From contig JASAOO010003168.1 of the NCBI GenBank assembly GCA_030849075.1, positions 1-26,518 of the forward strand: a stretch of 26,518 bases of DNA, in the 5' to 3' direction. Both the position numbers and the translations under genes were made by a program. The notes under the pieces are model-generated. The model did not search any database, was not told the DNA's origin, and worked only from the letters and a program-made list of their open reading frames with translations. The stretch's first letter is position 1. Each line of letters begins with the position of its first letter. This DNA comes from Zelonia costaricensis (Eukaryota; Euglenozoa; Kinetoplastea; Trypanosomatida; Trypanosomatidae). Positions 8,149 through 17,500 of this stretch are shown here, in pieces.

Positions 8149-10449
8149 ATGTACGCCGCATTCCTGGACTTCGTCCTGGGCCACCGGACCCCGGAGAGCA
8201 GCGCGAGCCCCGGTTCCACCGCCGCGGACGGTGCGGGACACCCCACGTCGATGGGCAGCAGCGCGCAGCACCGCGCCACCACGCGACCCTACCACTGCAG
8301 TCAGAACAGCTTCAGCACGCCGCGAGCCCACAGTGCCGGCCACGCCAGCTTCTCGGGGACAAGCGGCAGGGACACCGAAGGCGACTTTAGTTCCTTCAAC
8401 AACAACAACACAATCACGAACGCGGCTGCAGGCGGTGGCGGCGGCAGCAGCTTCGGCCTGAGCTTCGCCAAAGTGGGCAAGCAGTCGCTTCGGAATCTCG
8501 GCGCCTCTGTCGGCCTTGGCGGTGGGTCGGCACCGCCGACGGCGTCCCCCTCGCCGTCCACCGCCGGCCCACTCCAGCTGCACAAGCTCCACTCCGCCAC
8601 CCCCACCGGAGCCGCAGTGCTGTACAGATCTCATCGGAGTGGCACACCCGCGTACAAGGCGTCAGCCGCGGCATCGCCAGCCTCCTCGATCAACGCGGCC
8701 ACCGCCGCCGTCAGCGCCGAGCACGCAAAGCGCTTCCAGGCCGCCCTCGCCGCCGACCCTGTCGACGTGCCGCGGCTGCGTGAGCTGAGCTGGCAGGGCT
8801 GCCCGGTGGCGCTGCGCTACGAGGCGTGGATGTTCCTGACGGGGTGCTGGACGGCGCAGTCGGTCACGCGGCAGCCCAACGTGGTGCGTCGCCGGGTCGA
8901 GTACGCGGCCTACATCCACAGCTCCTACGGCATCGTGGACTGGGACGCCGTGTGCGCGATGGTGGACAGCGGCGTCGACACCGCAGTGCGCCGTTCCACT
9001 CTGAAGACAATCGACCAGACAGCCGCCCCCGCTGGGACGCCGCGAGATGGGCCACTCGCCGACTCGCTGGCGTCCCTGCCGTTGGGGGGCTCGCGGCGGA
9101 TCGACGCAGGCGGTGGCGATGCTGGCACACTCACAGCCGCAGCGGCGCCGCGGCCGCGCGGGCTGCAGCGCGCTTCCGTCTCTCTCGAAGACGTTCGCTC
9201 CCTCATGCAGCAGCGCCCCCGCAGCGCTGCCACGAGCGCCGACGCGGCTGTGACGGCGGACGGACGCACCGGCGCCGCCGTTCCGCACGATGTGACAGCG
9301 ACCCCGGCCCCGGACGCGTTACTGGACGGTGGCGGAGCGGGTGCCGTGTCTGTCGGCCACACAGACGGCGAGGGGGCGCCCTTAGCTGCTGAGCCGTCCT
9401 CTGCGTGGCTGCTCTCTGGCAGTGGCGTGATGGGCGCCCCGCTGTGGAGCGCGGCGCGCGACCCGTCGCTGACCCTGCCGTCCACAACCAGCGACACCAG
9501 CAACACCGCCATCACCACCACGTCGCCGCTGGGTGCTGCTGCTGCCGCGTCAAGCGGTGGTGCTTTCGGCGTTCCACCTGGCAGCGTGCCCACCCCGGCG
9601 GCGGGGCACCAGCTCAGCGTCAGCACGATGCTCGGCTCCAAGGAGTTGCAGACACTGAAGCAGATCCGCAAAGACATTCCCCGCATGTCGGGTGGCTTGT
9701 GCTACCTGCGGCACCCGCGCGTGCAGGGCTCCATCGAGCGCGTTCTCTTCATCTGGTCCCTTCGCCACCCCGCGTGCGGCTACGTGCAGGGCATGAACGA
9801 TCTGGTGGTGCCCTTCATGGGGGTGGTGCTCGGCTATCGCTTCTGCTCGACCCGGTCCATCACGGAGCTGCACGCCTACACGGAGGACATCTTCGACGAG
9901 GTCTGGTCTGTCGCCGCGGTGCCGGTGACGCAGTGGATCAACGAGGTGGAGGCCGATGTGTACTGGATGATGTCGTACCTGCTCAACACGATGCAGGACA
10001 GCTACACGAGCAGCCACGCCGGCATCACGACGATGGTGCGGCACCTCGCCGCGGTCGTGCAGGCCGCTGACGCCCCCCTCTATCACCGCCTGGTTGACGT
10101 CATGCAGCTTCAGTTCGAGCAGTTCACGTTTCGCTGGATGAACTGCCTGCTGATGCGCGAACTGACAGAGACGCAGTCCCTGCGGCTGCTGGACTCCTAC
10201 CTGTCCGACGAGGAGCGGCGCTGGAGCGTGACCCACGTGTACGTGTGCGCGGCGCTTCTTTTGCGCTGGGGCCCACAGCTGATGTCCTTCGGCGAGGACT
10301 ACATCAGCGCCATGAAGCTGCTGCAGTCACCCCCAACGGAGCAGCTCTCGCCGCGTGACATGCAGGATGTGCTGTCTGAGGCGTTCGTGCTGCAGAACCT
10401 GTACGAGGCCTCCCTCTCCCGCCTTGCCGCACCGAACTCGACGAGCTGA
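8149..10449 (+). CDS. TBC-domain Rab GTPase-activating protein (Gyp1/TBC1D22-like)
   Basis: A 766-residue TBC protein, expected to switch off Rab GTPases in vesicle traffic. Residues 1-195 are Ser/Ala/Gly-rich and probably disordered. The TBC domain begins at about 215 (WQGCPVALRYEAW, the usual G.P..LR..W opening). The catalytic half starts at about 500: the arginine-finger motif IxxDxxR is IRKDIPR with R512, and the glutamine-finger YxQ motif is Y545-V546-Q547 followed by GMNDL. The domain continues through the FEQFTFRWMNCLLMRE stretch to about 740. Both catalytic residues are intact, so an active dual-finger GAP is predicted. A low-complexity block of about 205 residues (288-493) splits the TBC domain between its first helices and the arginine finger. 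The wording of the catalytic part is closest to Gyp1/TBC1D22 proteins. The Rab substrate is unknown. The first ATG after the preferred acceptor is used. Confidence 0.92.
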   Translation: MYAAFLDFVLGHRTPESSASPGSTAADGAGHPTSMGSSAQHRATTRPYHCSQNSFSTPRAHSAGHASFSGTSGRDTEGDFSSFNNNNTITNAAAGGGGGSSFGLSFAKVGKQSLRNLGASVGLGGGSAPPTASPSPSTAGPLQLHKLHSATPTGAAVLYRSHRSGTPAYKASAAASPASSINAATAAVSAEHAKRFQAALAADPVDVPRLRELSWQGCPVALRYEAWMFLTGCWTAQSVTRQPNVVRRRVEYAAYIHSSYGIVDWDAVCAMVDSGVDTAVRRSTLKTIDQTAAPAGTPRDGPLADSLASLPLGGSRRIDAGGGDAGTLTAAAAPRPRGLQRASVSLEDVRSLMQQRPRSAATSADAAVTADGRTGAAVPHDVTATPAPDALLDGGGAGAVSVGHTDGEGAPLAAEPSSAWLLSGSGVMGAPLWSAARDPSLTLPSTTSDTSNTAITTTSPLGAAAAASSGGAFGVPPGSVPTPAAGHQLSVSTMLGSKELQTLKQIRKDIPRMSGGLCYLRHPRVQGSIERVLFIWSLRHPACGYVQGMNDLVVPFMGVVLGYRFCSTRSITELHAYTEDIFDEVWSVAAVPVTQWINEVEADVYWMMSYLLNTMQDSYTSSHAGITTMVRHLAAVVQAADAPLYHRLVDVMQLQFEQFTFRWMNCLLMRELTETQSLRLLDSYLSDEERRWSVTHVYVCAALLLRWGPQLMSFGEDYISAMKLLQSPPTEQLSPRDMQDVLSEAFVLQNLYEASLSRLAAPNSTS

Positions 10450-10624
10450 GAGACGGCGGGAGCTCGGGGCAGCGAACACGGGGATGTGGCTGCGCGCGGA
10501 TGGGGGGGGGGATGCGCGCGGACCTTGAGTGCAGCACACTATGTGAATCAGTAGCGCGTGGTCGCCGCACTCGAGTTTGCTGCCCGCCCCGTGGTGCATC
10601 GAGGGGTGGTCCTGATTGCCTCTT

Positions 10625-10643
10625 TGAGCCCTTTTCGGGCTCA
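10625..10643. repeat. Short perfect hairpin in the TBC 3' flank
   Basis: TGAGCCC at 10625-10631 pairs exactly with GGGCTCA at 10637-10643 around a five-base pyrimidine loop. Two T-G wobble pairs could extend the base. It lies 176 bases after the TBC stop codon, so it is probably in that mRNA's 3' UTR. Confidence 0.8.
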
Positions 10644-10688
10644 GGGATGGGGGAAGAGAGAAGGATGTCAGGGCAGACACGCACACGT

Positions 10689-10707
10689 ACACACACACAC
10701 ACACACA
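10689..10707. repeat. (AC)n microsatellite
   Basis: An uninterrupted AC run of about nine units in the 3' flank of the TBC gene, 45 bases after the hairpin. Confidence 0.95.
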
Positions 10708-11645
10708 TGAGGGTGCGGTGGTGCAGCGGAAGGTGGAGTAGGGTTGGGAGGATGGGGGGGGAGAGCTCAACGAAACAAGCTTGTACCCTCGAGTGCTCCC
10801 GGTTGCGGGCCTTCCTGCCCCGCCCCCTTCCCCCCGTCCCGCCCATGCGGGGGTTTGGATGTGTGTGTGTGTGTCTGTGTATGCACGTTGTGCACTGTGT
10901 AGGGTGCGTTCGCCGCCCCCCTCCCCTGCCTTGTCTAGTGTGTTTGCTTTGCTTTTTATCAGCCGTCGCCGACCCACCGATTCGCATCCCCCCCTCCCCT
11001 CCTCCCCTCCTCGTCCGTCTTGTGCACTCTTCCTTTCTCTCTTTTATAGCTGGGCTTGAGCGATGCACCACTCTCCGCCCTCTGCGTTCCGTTTTCTCAA
11101 CCACCTCGCCGTGATCGTGGCCCGTTTCTACTGCCTTTCATCTACCGCTCTTCTCCCCACCCTCCCCGGGTGCCGAAACGACAGTCGAGTAGGCCCTCAA
11201 ACGAAGGCACAGCGCGGCGCGTGAGCGACTCACTCACGCGGCCGAGTATTCCCTTCCCCCTGCTTTATTCCTGATGCTTGAGCCATGTGTGTGTGGCTCC
11301 GGATGACAGTCACGGGGGCTGCGGCCTGCACAGGAGTGCGATGTCGAGGCACCCCACAAAACGCATCAGCGGGGACTGCCGCCACCGGAGTTGCAGCCCT
11401 CCCCACCCCCTCTGCGACGTTAAGCAGGTGTTCGAGTTCCTTCCATGTCGCTCCTCACAAGGCTATGCACGCACGCACTTCTTCTCTCATCCCCTGACTC
11501 GGTGTTCCTCACATCAACGCGCGCACACGCTCGTTGGCGTTGCCGTACCTCTCAAGGTGCAGTTCACCTTTGAAAAAAAAGAGAGAAGAAAAGAAGAGAC
11601 CAAGCAGGGTACGAGCGCACACCACTCCCCCCTCATTCACACAAG

Positions 11646-11699
11646 CAACACACCTTCTTCCCAACACTTTTGTTTTCACACGGCGGTTTGCGGCTGCAG
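11646..11699 (+). promoter_or_regulatory. Predicted spliced-leader acceptor for RIO2
   Basis: A tract rich in T and C (11651-11678) is free of AG until 11698-11699. Use of that AG would leave only two bases between the splice site and the ATG at 11702. The alternative is the preceding AG at 11644-11645, giving a 57-base leader. No ATG intervenes in either case, so the protein is the same. Confidence 0.55.
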
Positions 11700-11701
11700 C
11701 G

Positions 11702-13102
11702 ATGGTGAAGCTCGACGTCACCCTCCTCCGCTTTATGGAGGATGAGGACTTTCGCGTGCTGACAGCGCTCGAGATGGCGATGCGCAACCACGATGTCGCC
11801 CCCACCGCGCTGGTCGAGCGCATCGCACAGCTGCCACACGGTGGGTGCCGCAAGCGCCTCAGCAACCTGCTCAAGCACAAGATGATTCACCACGAGAACA
11901 CCATGTACGATGGGTACGCAATGAAGTACGGCGCCTACGACTATCTAGCACTGCGCACGCTCAGCAAGCGCGGCACGTGCACGGGCGTTGGCCACCGCAT
12001 TGGGTGCGGCAAGGAGTCGGACATCATCCTCGTGCGCGACGAGGCGGGCCACGACTGCGTGCTGAAACTGCAGCGGCTCGGCCGCTGCTCCTTCCGCAGC
12101 GTGACGCGCAACCGCGACTACAAGGGCAACGGCCGCACGCGCCACGGTGAGAGCTGGTTCTACCTCTCCCGCCTCGCCTCGCAGAAGGAGTACTCCTTCA
12201 TGAAGATGCTGTACGACGAGGGCTTCCCGGTGCCGAAGCCGATCGACCAGAACCGACACGCGCTTCTCATGGAGCTGGTGCCCGGCACCTTGCTCAACAA
12301 CATCACGGAGCTCGGCGACGCGGCCAAGGTGTACCGTCGTGCACTGGAGCTCATGGTGAAGCTGGCGGAGTCCGGTCTGATCCACGGTGACTTCAACGAG
12401 TTCAACCTCATGATCACGGACGACCAGCGCGTCATCATGATCGACTTCCCGCAGATGATCTCGATCAACCACCCCAACGCGACGGAGCTCTTCGACCGCG
12501 ACGTGCAGAACTTGGCCAATTTCTTCCACCGCCGCTTCAAGGTGGACACCACGTGGTTCCCGTCGCTGGAGAAGGACGTGGTGCGCAAGGCTGAGCTGGA
12601 CAAGCAGGTGTACGCGAGCGGCCACTTCACACGCAAGCAGCAGGAGGACCTGGAGCGGCTCATGGAGGAGGGCTTCCAGCGCGGCGAGGCGGGTGACGCT
12701 GACGCGGAGGATGAGGACGACAGCGACGCGGTTGCGGAGGAGGGGGAGGCGGGCGCCTTCACAGACGTCCCTGTCAGCGCTGATGACGGAGAGGCGAAGG
12801 ACGGCGCGGACGCGGAGGCGGACGAGGGCAGCGAGGCCGGCTCCCTCGACGAGGCGATGGGGGACGCGCGGGAGTTACGCCAGGGCGAGTTCCTTGCACG
12901 GGACGCGAACCGCAACGCCAACTTCCTGCCTGACGGCGAGATCAACGAGGACCACGTGAAGCACCAGATCCGCAAGAACATCCGCCGCAAGGACAACAGC
13001 GAGTTCAACCGCCACCTGCACCGCAACGTGCAGAAGGGGCGCCAGAAGCAGAAGATTCAGCGACAGCTGAAGAGCTCCAACGGGGGCGGCTTCTTCGACT
13101 AG
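11702..13102 (+). CDS. RIO2: RIO2 atypical serine protein kinase/ATPase, 40S ribosome maturation
   Basis: A 466-residue RIO2, an atypical kinase that binds pre-40S particles and uses ATP hydrolysis during late cytoplasmic maturation of the small ribosomal subunit. Residues 1-90 are the RIO2-specific winged-helix domain, which separates it from RIO1. The RIO kinase core at about 91-285 has the glycine-rich loop IGCGKESDI (100-108), catalytic lysine K122, catalytic-loop HGDFNEFN with D230, and metal-binding D248 in IDFPQ. All key residues are present. The tail has a very acidic stretch (329-387) and then a conserved-looking basic end (about 398-466, with KHQIRKNIRRK at 420-430). Length is in the usual range for eukaryotic RIO2. 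The reading frame is open for 56 codons upstream, but the start at 11702 matches the conserved RIO2 N terminus (MVKLDVTLLRFM). Confidence 0.97.
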   Translation: MVKLDVTLLRFMEDEDFRVLTALEMAMRNHDVAPTALVERIAQLPHGGCRKRLSNLLKHKMIHHENTMYDGYAMKYGAYDYLALRTLSKRGTCTGVGHRIGCGKESDIILVRDEAGHDCVLKLQRLGRCSFRSVTRNRDYKGNGRTRHGESWFYLSRLASQKEYSFMKMLYDEGFPVPKPIDQNRHALLMELVPGTLLNNITELGDAAKVYRRALELMVKLAESGLIHGDFNEFNLMITDDQRVIMIDFPQMISINHPNATELFDRDVQNLANFFHRRFKVDTTWFPSLEKDVVRKAELDKQVYASGHFTRKQQEDLERLMEEGFQRGEAGDADAEDEDDSDAVAEEGEAGAFTDVPVSADDGEAKDGADAEADEGSEAGSLDEAMGDARELRQGEFLARDANRNANFLPDGEINEDHVKHQIRKNIRRKDNSEFNRHLHRNVQKGRQKQKIQRQLKSSNGGGFFD

Positions 13103-13539
13103 CTGTTTGGGAGGGGGGGGGGGGCTGGTGCGGGTCGGGATACCAGCGGCCGTGTACTGTCGCTCTCTCCCAAGCCTCGTCACTGCTACTGTTTACGCTT
13201 GCGCGATGTGCTTTCTTCTTTTTTCTTTTCTTCCTTCTCATCTCTCCCCCGTGGCGTGCGCTGATGTGCGTATGTGTGTTGGTGTGTGGTTGTTTGCTCC
13301 GCTGACCCTGCATCGTTTTCCTCTTTTTTCCCATTTCTCCACTTTAAGGCGGTTAACGAGTAACCGGGCTGCTGCTGTTGGCACGCCCTCTCCCCCTTCC
13401 ACGGAACGTGCTTCACTCTTCTTCCCCTCGTCGTCTCTCTCTCTCTATCCGCCCTGCGCGCGCGTCTTGTGCAGCGGCCACAAGGAGAGGAGTCGAGTTC
13501 CCACCGCAAAGACAAGAGAAAACCGCTGAAGGTTGTTGT

Positions 13540-13557
13540 TGTGTGTGTGTGTGTGTG
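13540..13557. repeat. (TG)n microsatellite
   Basis: An uninterrupted TG run of nine units in non-coding DNA after RIO2. Confidence 0.95.
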
Positions 13558-13927
13558 GCCGAGGGGTGCACTTCCAGAGTGCAGGAACACGTGGCACGTT
13601 GTGGCACGCGTGCCTCGGTTGCGGCTCTCTCCCGAGTTGCACGGTGCCCGTCGTGATGTGTGTGGACGGTTCAGTGAACCGTGTCTGTGTGACACGACGG
13701 CACGGCAGAGAAGAAGAAGAACCCTGGCGCGTTCGCGCGCAGCTTGCCCTTCCCCATGCGCACCACCGCGGACTCACGCGAGCTCCTCGTGTGGCAGTAC
13801 AGCTGACTCCGGCTTGTCGAACGACTACGCAGCAACGCGTTTCTCACTTGTCGTACGGCTTCACTCCTCATGTGCTGCCTTTATTTTTCTCGCGTTGCAC
13901 GTATGTGGCAATACGTTCCCATCTCCT

Positions 13928-13958
13928 ACACACACACACACACACAGATAGATAGATC
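13928..13958. repeat. (AC)n microsatellite with adjoining GATA units
   Basis: An AC run at 13928-13946 is followed directly by GATAGATAGATC, a compound simple repeat in non-coding DNA. Confidence 0.95.
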
Positions 13959-14378
13959 GCGCACCCCGCTTCTCCGCCCGCCCCCACCCACTTTTCCCAC
14001 CTCTTCTCATCGCCAGCACGAAACAACAAACAAGCAATCCAAGAAAAATACACCCCAAGATCAATCTCGGCCTCGCGCCTCCTCTTCTTCTTGTTCACCT
14101 TCCCGTTCTTCGGGTGAATCCGCCGAGCTCCATATCTGTCACGTGTCCGTCGTGTGGGTGCGCGTGTTTGTGTATGAGGGCCGCTGAACACTGGCTGTTG
14201 ACCTCGCACACCCCCCACACGAAGCTCGCACACCACGAGACAGGCAGAAACCTGCACACACACACACACTCAAGCACACCTACCACTCTACAAACAAGCA
14301 TAGATTATCCGGCTGCCTAGCCTCTCGCCGCCTGCGTCAGCGTAACGCTGTTGCGTGCGAAGTCAAGGACCCTCACGT

Positions 14379-14425
14379 TTCTCTCTCTCCTTCTCTCTCT
14401 CCCACCCCCGCTGTTTCTAATTCAG
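14379..14425 (+). promoter_or_regulatory. Strong predicted spliced-leader acceptor for the PSP1-domain gene
   Basis: A long, nearly pure C/T tract starting near 14379 runs to the first AG at 14424-14425. Just before it a CTAATTC segment could serve as branch region. The remaining 75-base leader has no ATG before 14501. This is the clearest splice signal in the window. Confidence 0.8.
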
Positions 14426-14500
14426 CAGCCGCCTGTCCGCGCAGTACCCCTCCCCCCGCTCCCCTCACGCAAGCTCCGGTGCCTGGCAGAGGTGCGCCAA

Positions 14501-17500
14501 ATGCCGCCGGTCCGTACCGGAGCGCCGACGGGCGCGGCTACTGCGGTACAGACGGCGTTCCGCGATGTCACGAACAGCTACCTGAGCGCCAACAAGGAGA
14601 ACATCCCCCCCGGCTTCACGGGTGGCGGCGGCGGCGGCGGCCACCCGTGCGGTACCAGCCCCAACAGCACGCGCAAGAGTCGGGGGCCTGTGCCACGGGA
14701 CAGTGCGTACTGTGGCACCCCCGTGCAGGGCGAGCTGCGCGCCACCTCGGAGGCGGCGACCACAAGAGAAGCGCGTCTCGGGTACACGCCGTCACGCGGT
14801 GGTGCCGCGCAGAACGCTGAGGGGGCAACGGTGGCAGCCACTGCCGCGGCGACCCGCGTTGCGCAGTTGCCCCTGACGCCTCAGGGACACCGCTCGCTCG
14901 CCCGCCACAACGGCGCGAGCGCCGTCGCCGACCTCTCCCTCGCCTCCGCCAGTGATGACAGCGAGCTGGCGGGCGGCGGCGGGGTGGCCCGCACACCGGG
15001 GCTGCACCGCAGTCACTACGCACCCGCTGCTGCAGCTGCGTCGACGGTGCTGGGCAGCATGAACACCAACCCCAACGGCAGCAACACGAGCGTGGCGTGT
15101 CGGTTGATGCAGCAGCAGCAACGTCAGCAGCGCGGCGCGAGTCAGCCGCAGAACCCCGACTCCGCCACGGTGTTCGCGGCGGCCACGCCAAACCAGACTC
15201 GACAGCGCCCGTCACGCGTCGCGCGTGCGGCGCTGCTCTCCTCCCCGCTCTACACCCCCTCTGGCGGGCCGGGGCTCGCCAGCAGTGCGCGGCTGGGCTG
15301 CGCAGCAGAGGGCAACAACGGCACGGGCGCGCCTCTGCTCACCTCGCAGCCCTCACCGATGTGCACGCCAAAGGGGGCTCGCCGCTCCGCTGCGCTGGCT
15401 GCTGCTGCTGCTGCTGCTGCCGCCAGTGGTGGTGGTGCCCGTCCGCCGTACGAGACCCCCACGCGGCTCGAGGAGCTGTCGCTGTTCTTCAACAACTCCT
15501 TCGAGTCCGGCTCGGAGTCGCCCTGCGGGGACGCGGGGGCCGGCATGGCGGCGGCTTTGAGCGGCTACGCCGCGGGGATGGAGGCGGTGTCGTCGTCGTC
15601 GGCCGCAGCGGCGGCGGGTGCGGAGTTGACGCCCACACACACCTACGACATTCAGGCGGCGGTGGAGGAGATGTTGCGTGGGTGCCTGGACGGCTCGTCG
15701 CCTGGCAAGGTCTCTGACGCGAGCGGCACGACCCCACTCGGGGCCCGGCGCCGCCAGTGGCAGCAGCAGCGGCAGCTGCAGCAGCAGCAGCACGGCACCG
15801 CCCCGGCAAGCCCCTTCAACGTGAATGCCGCGCTGGAGGCGCTGCTGCCGACCGCCACCATGCCGAGCGGTGTGGAGTTCGACGTGTGGGCCCCGATGGC
15901 GGAGGCCGTTGCGGGTGCGCCGGGCTGCACGCCAGAGCGCCTGACCGCGCCGCAGGGCGCCTTCGCGGAGAGCGACGAGGACGAGGCCATGACGACGCCG
16001 CAAAGCGACCGGGCCTCGCGTGGGGCGCCGGCGGCCGGGGTGCGACGCGATCCGCTGGTGTACTTCTCCACCGCCGCGATGCCTGCAGTGGGGGACGGCA
16101 GCGTGCGGCAGGTCGGCGCGGATGCGGAGGCGTCGCCGCGGGCTGGCAGCACCGCAACGGCCGAGTCCCTCTCGCGGCACTCGAGCGACGTTCGCAGCGG
16201 CTTCGAGTACCACTGCCGTGAGGGCAGCGGGAGCGGGCCGGACGTGCTGGCCATGCTCGCCGCCGCCGTGCAGCAACACCAGCAGTCGCGCCAGCAGCAG
16301 CAGCCGTCGCCGCCGCACGGCCTCGACACGCAGCCGCAGAGCGCGCGCAGCACGCTGGGCAGCGCGGAGGTAGACGTGCACCACCACGCCGAGCTCACCA
16401 GGGAGCTCATCTCTTCGCAGTCGGCCACAGCTGTCCCGCCGTCGTACGGCGCACCGGCGCGCGGGAGTGCCGCCGGCGCGGCGCACCACGTCACTGCCGA
16501 CCCCGCGCAGCCGCCGTCGTCGGCCGCACTTCCAGCCGCTGCCGCCGCCGCCGCCCGTATGCCGGCGCCACGGCGGAGTCACCACCTGCCCCAGGTGAAG
16601 GCTGCGGCCGGCTCCCTCATCGCCGTTGGAGGCCGCCGTGTGCCTGTGAACAAGTTGCACCTGCTCGCCATCGGCGATGAGCCGGCAGCCGGCACGGCGG
16701 CATCGTCGTCGCCGTCGGCTGCCGCCGGAGAGGCGAAGGCGACGAGTGCCGCTGCGAGAGGGACGGCGACCTCGTCTCCAGCGGCCGCAGCCCACCACGT
16801 GGAGGGGCCGTCGATGCGCCGCATGCCTAAGCCAAGCCTTGTCACGGTCACCCGCACGCCGTCGTGCGGCAACGACGAGCGCGTGAGCGTCGTGTCTGGC
16901 ACGCGCAGCCGCACCATCTCGAGCCCGGTGCCGGGCCCTGCCGGCCAGCCGGCGCAGACGTCCTCGGCCCGCCCCGCGCGCGTCCCGGCGAGCGCCTCGC
17001 ACACCTCGCTGGCCGATGACGCCCCGCGGCCCGTGAGCTCGGCCGTGCCAGGTCCGTCCGCGCGTCGTGTGCCGCCCGCGCTGGCGGCGCAGCACCTTCA
17101 GCAGCGGCATTGCGGCAGCGTCGGGGCCGCGGCGGCAACGATGTCGTCCTCGTCACCCGCGGCGGGCGGGAGCGGCGCGCAGCAGCAGCAGCACAGCAGC
17201 GAGGCGGATGTGGTGGCCGTGCTGCAGTTCTCCAAAGGCCAGCGGATGCGTTTCCTGACGAACCTTTCCCCGGCCGCACTGGCTGCAGCGAAGGGGCTTG
17301 TGGCACGCGAAGGCGGCAGTGGCGGCGCGAAGCGGGCCTCCTCCTCTGCCGGTGGCGGCATCACAACGTCCGCGCTGTCTTCTCGGACGCTGCCGACGCG
17401 GGTGGAGGTGGGCAAGTCGTACCTGGCGCACGTCTACGCGAGCGAGAGCCCGTACGACGGCGTCGCGTACGAGGACGTGGGCGTCTGCGTCGAGCTCGTC

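Larger units (their letters stand above)
10450..11701. other. Intergenic region between TBC and RIO2 genes
   Basis: No gene is visible. It contains a hairpin (10625-10643), a CA microsatellite (10689-10707), GT-rich sequence (10859-10880), pyrimidine tracts (10976-11045, 11130-11170) and a block of more even composition at 11170-11480. The last 130 bases hold the RIO2 leader signals. Confidence 0.6.
13103..14500. other. Intergenic region between RIO2 and PSP1-domain genes
   Basis: No gene is visible. It opens with a long G run just after the RIO2 stop (13109-13124). Beyond that are pyrimidine tracts (13205-13250, 13315-13345), a small six-bp hairpin CGGTTA/TAACCG (13350-13366), a GT run (13540-13557), a CA run followed by GATA units (13928-13958), and the strong acceptor of the next gene. 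Confidence 0.6.

Noticed and set aside
11427..11443. GTTCGAGTTCC resembling a tRNA T-arm
   Set aside because: No A box at the right distance and no cloverleaf can be folded.
14290..14310. CATAGATTA-like match to the kinetoplastid cycling-sequence octamer (also near 18080 and 26479)
   Set aside because: None of the sites matches the octamer core exactly, so a link to the PSP1-domain protein cannot be claimed.
15353..17110. 585-residue minus-strand open frame inside the PSP1-domain gene
   Set aside because: Its Arg/Gly/His-rich translation is the usual mirror of an Ala/Ser-rich G/C-rich gene; all other evidence in the window points to + strand transcription.
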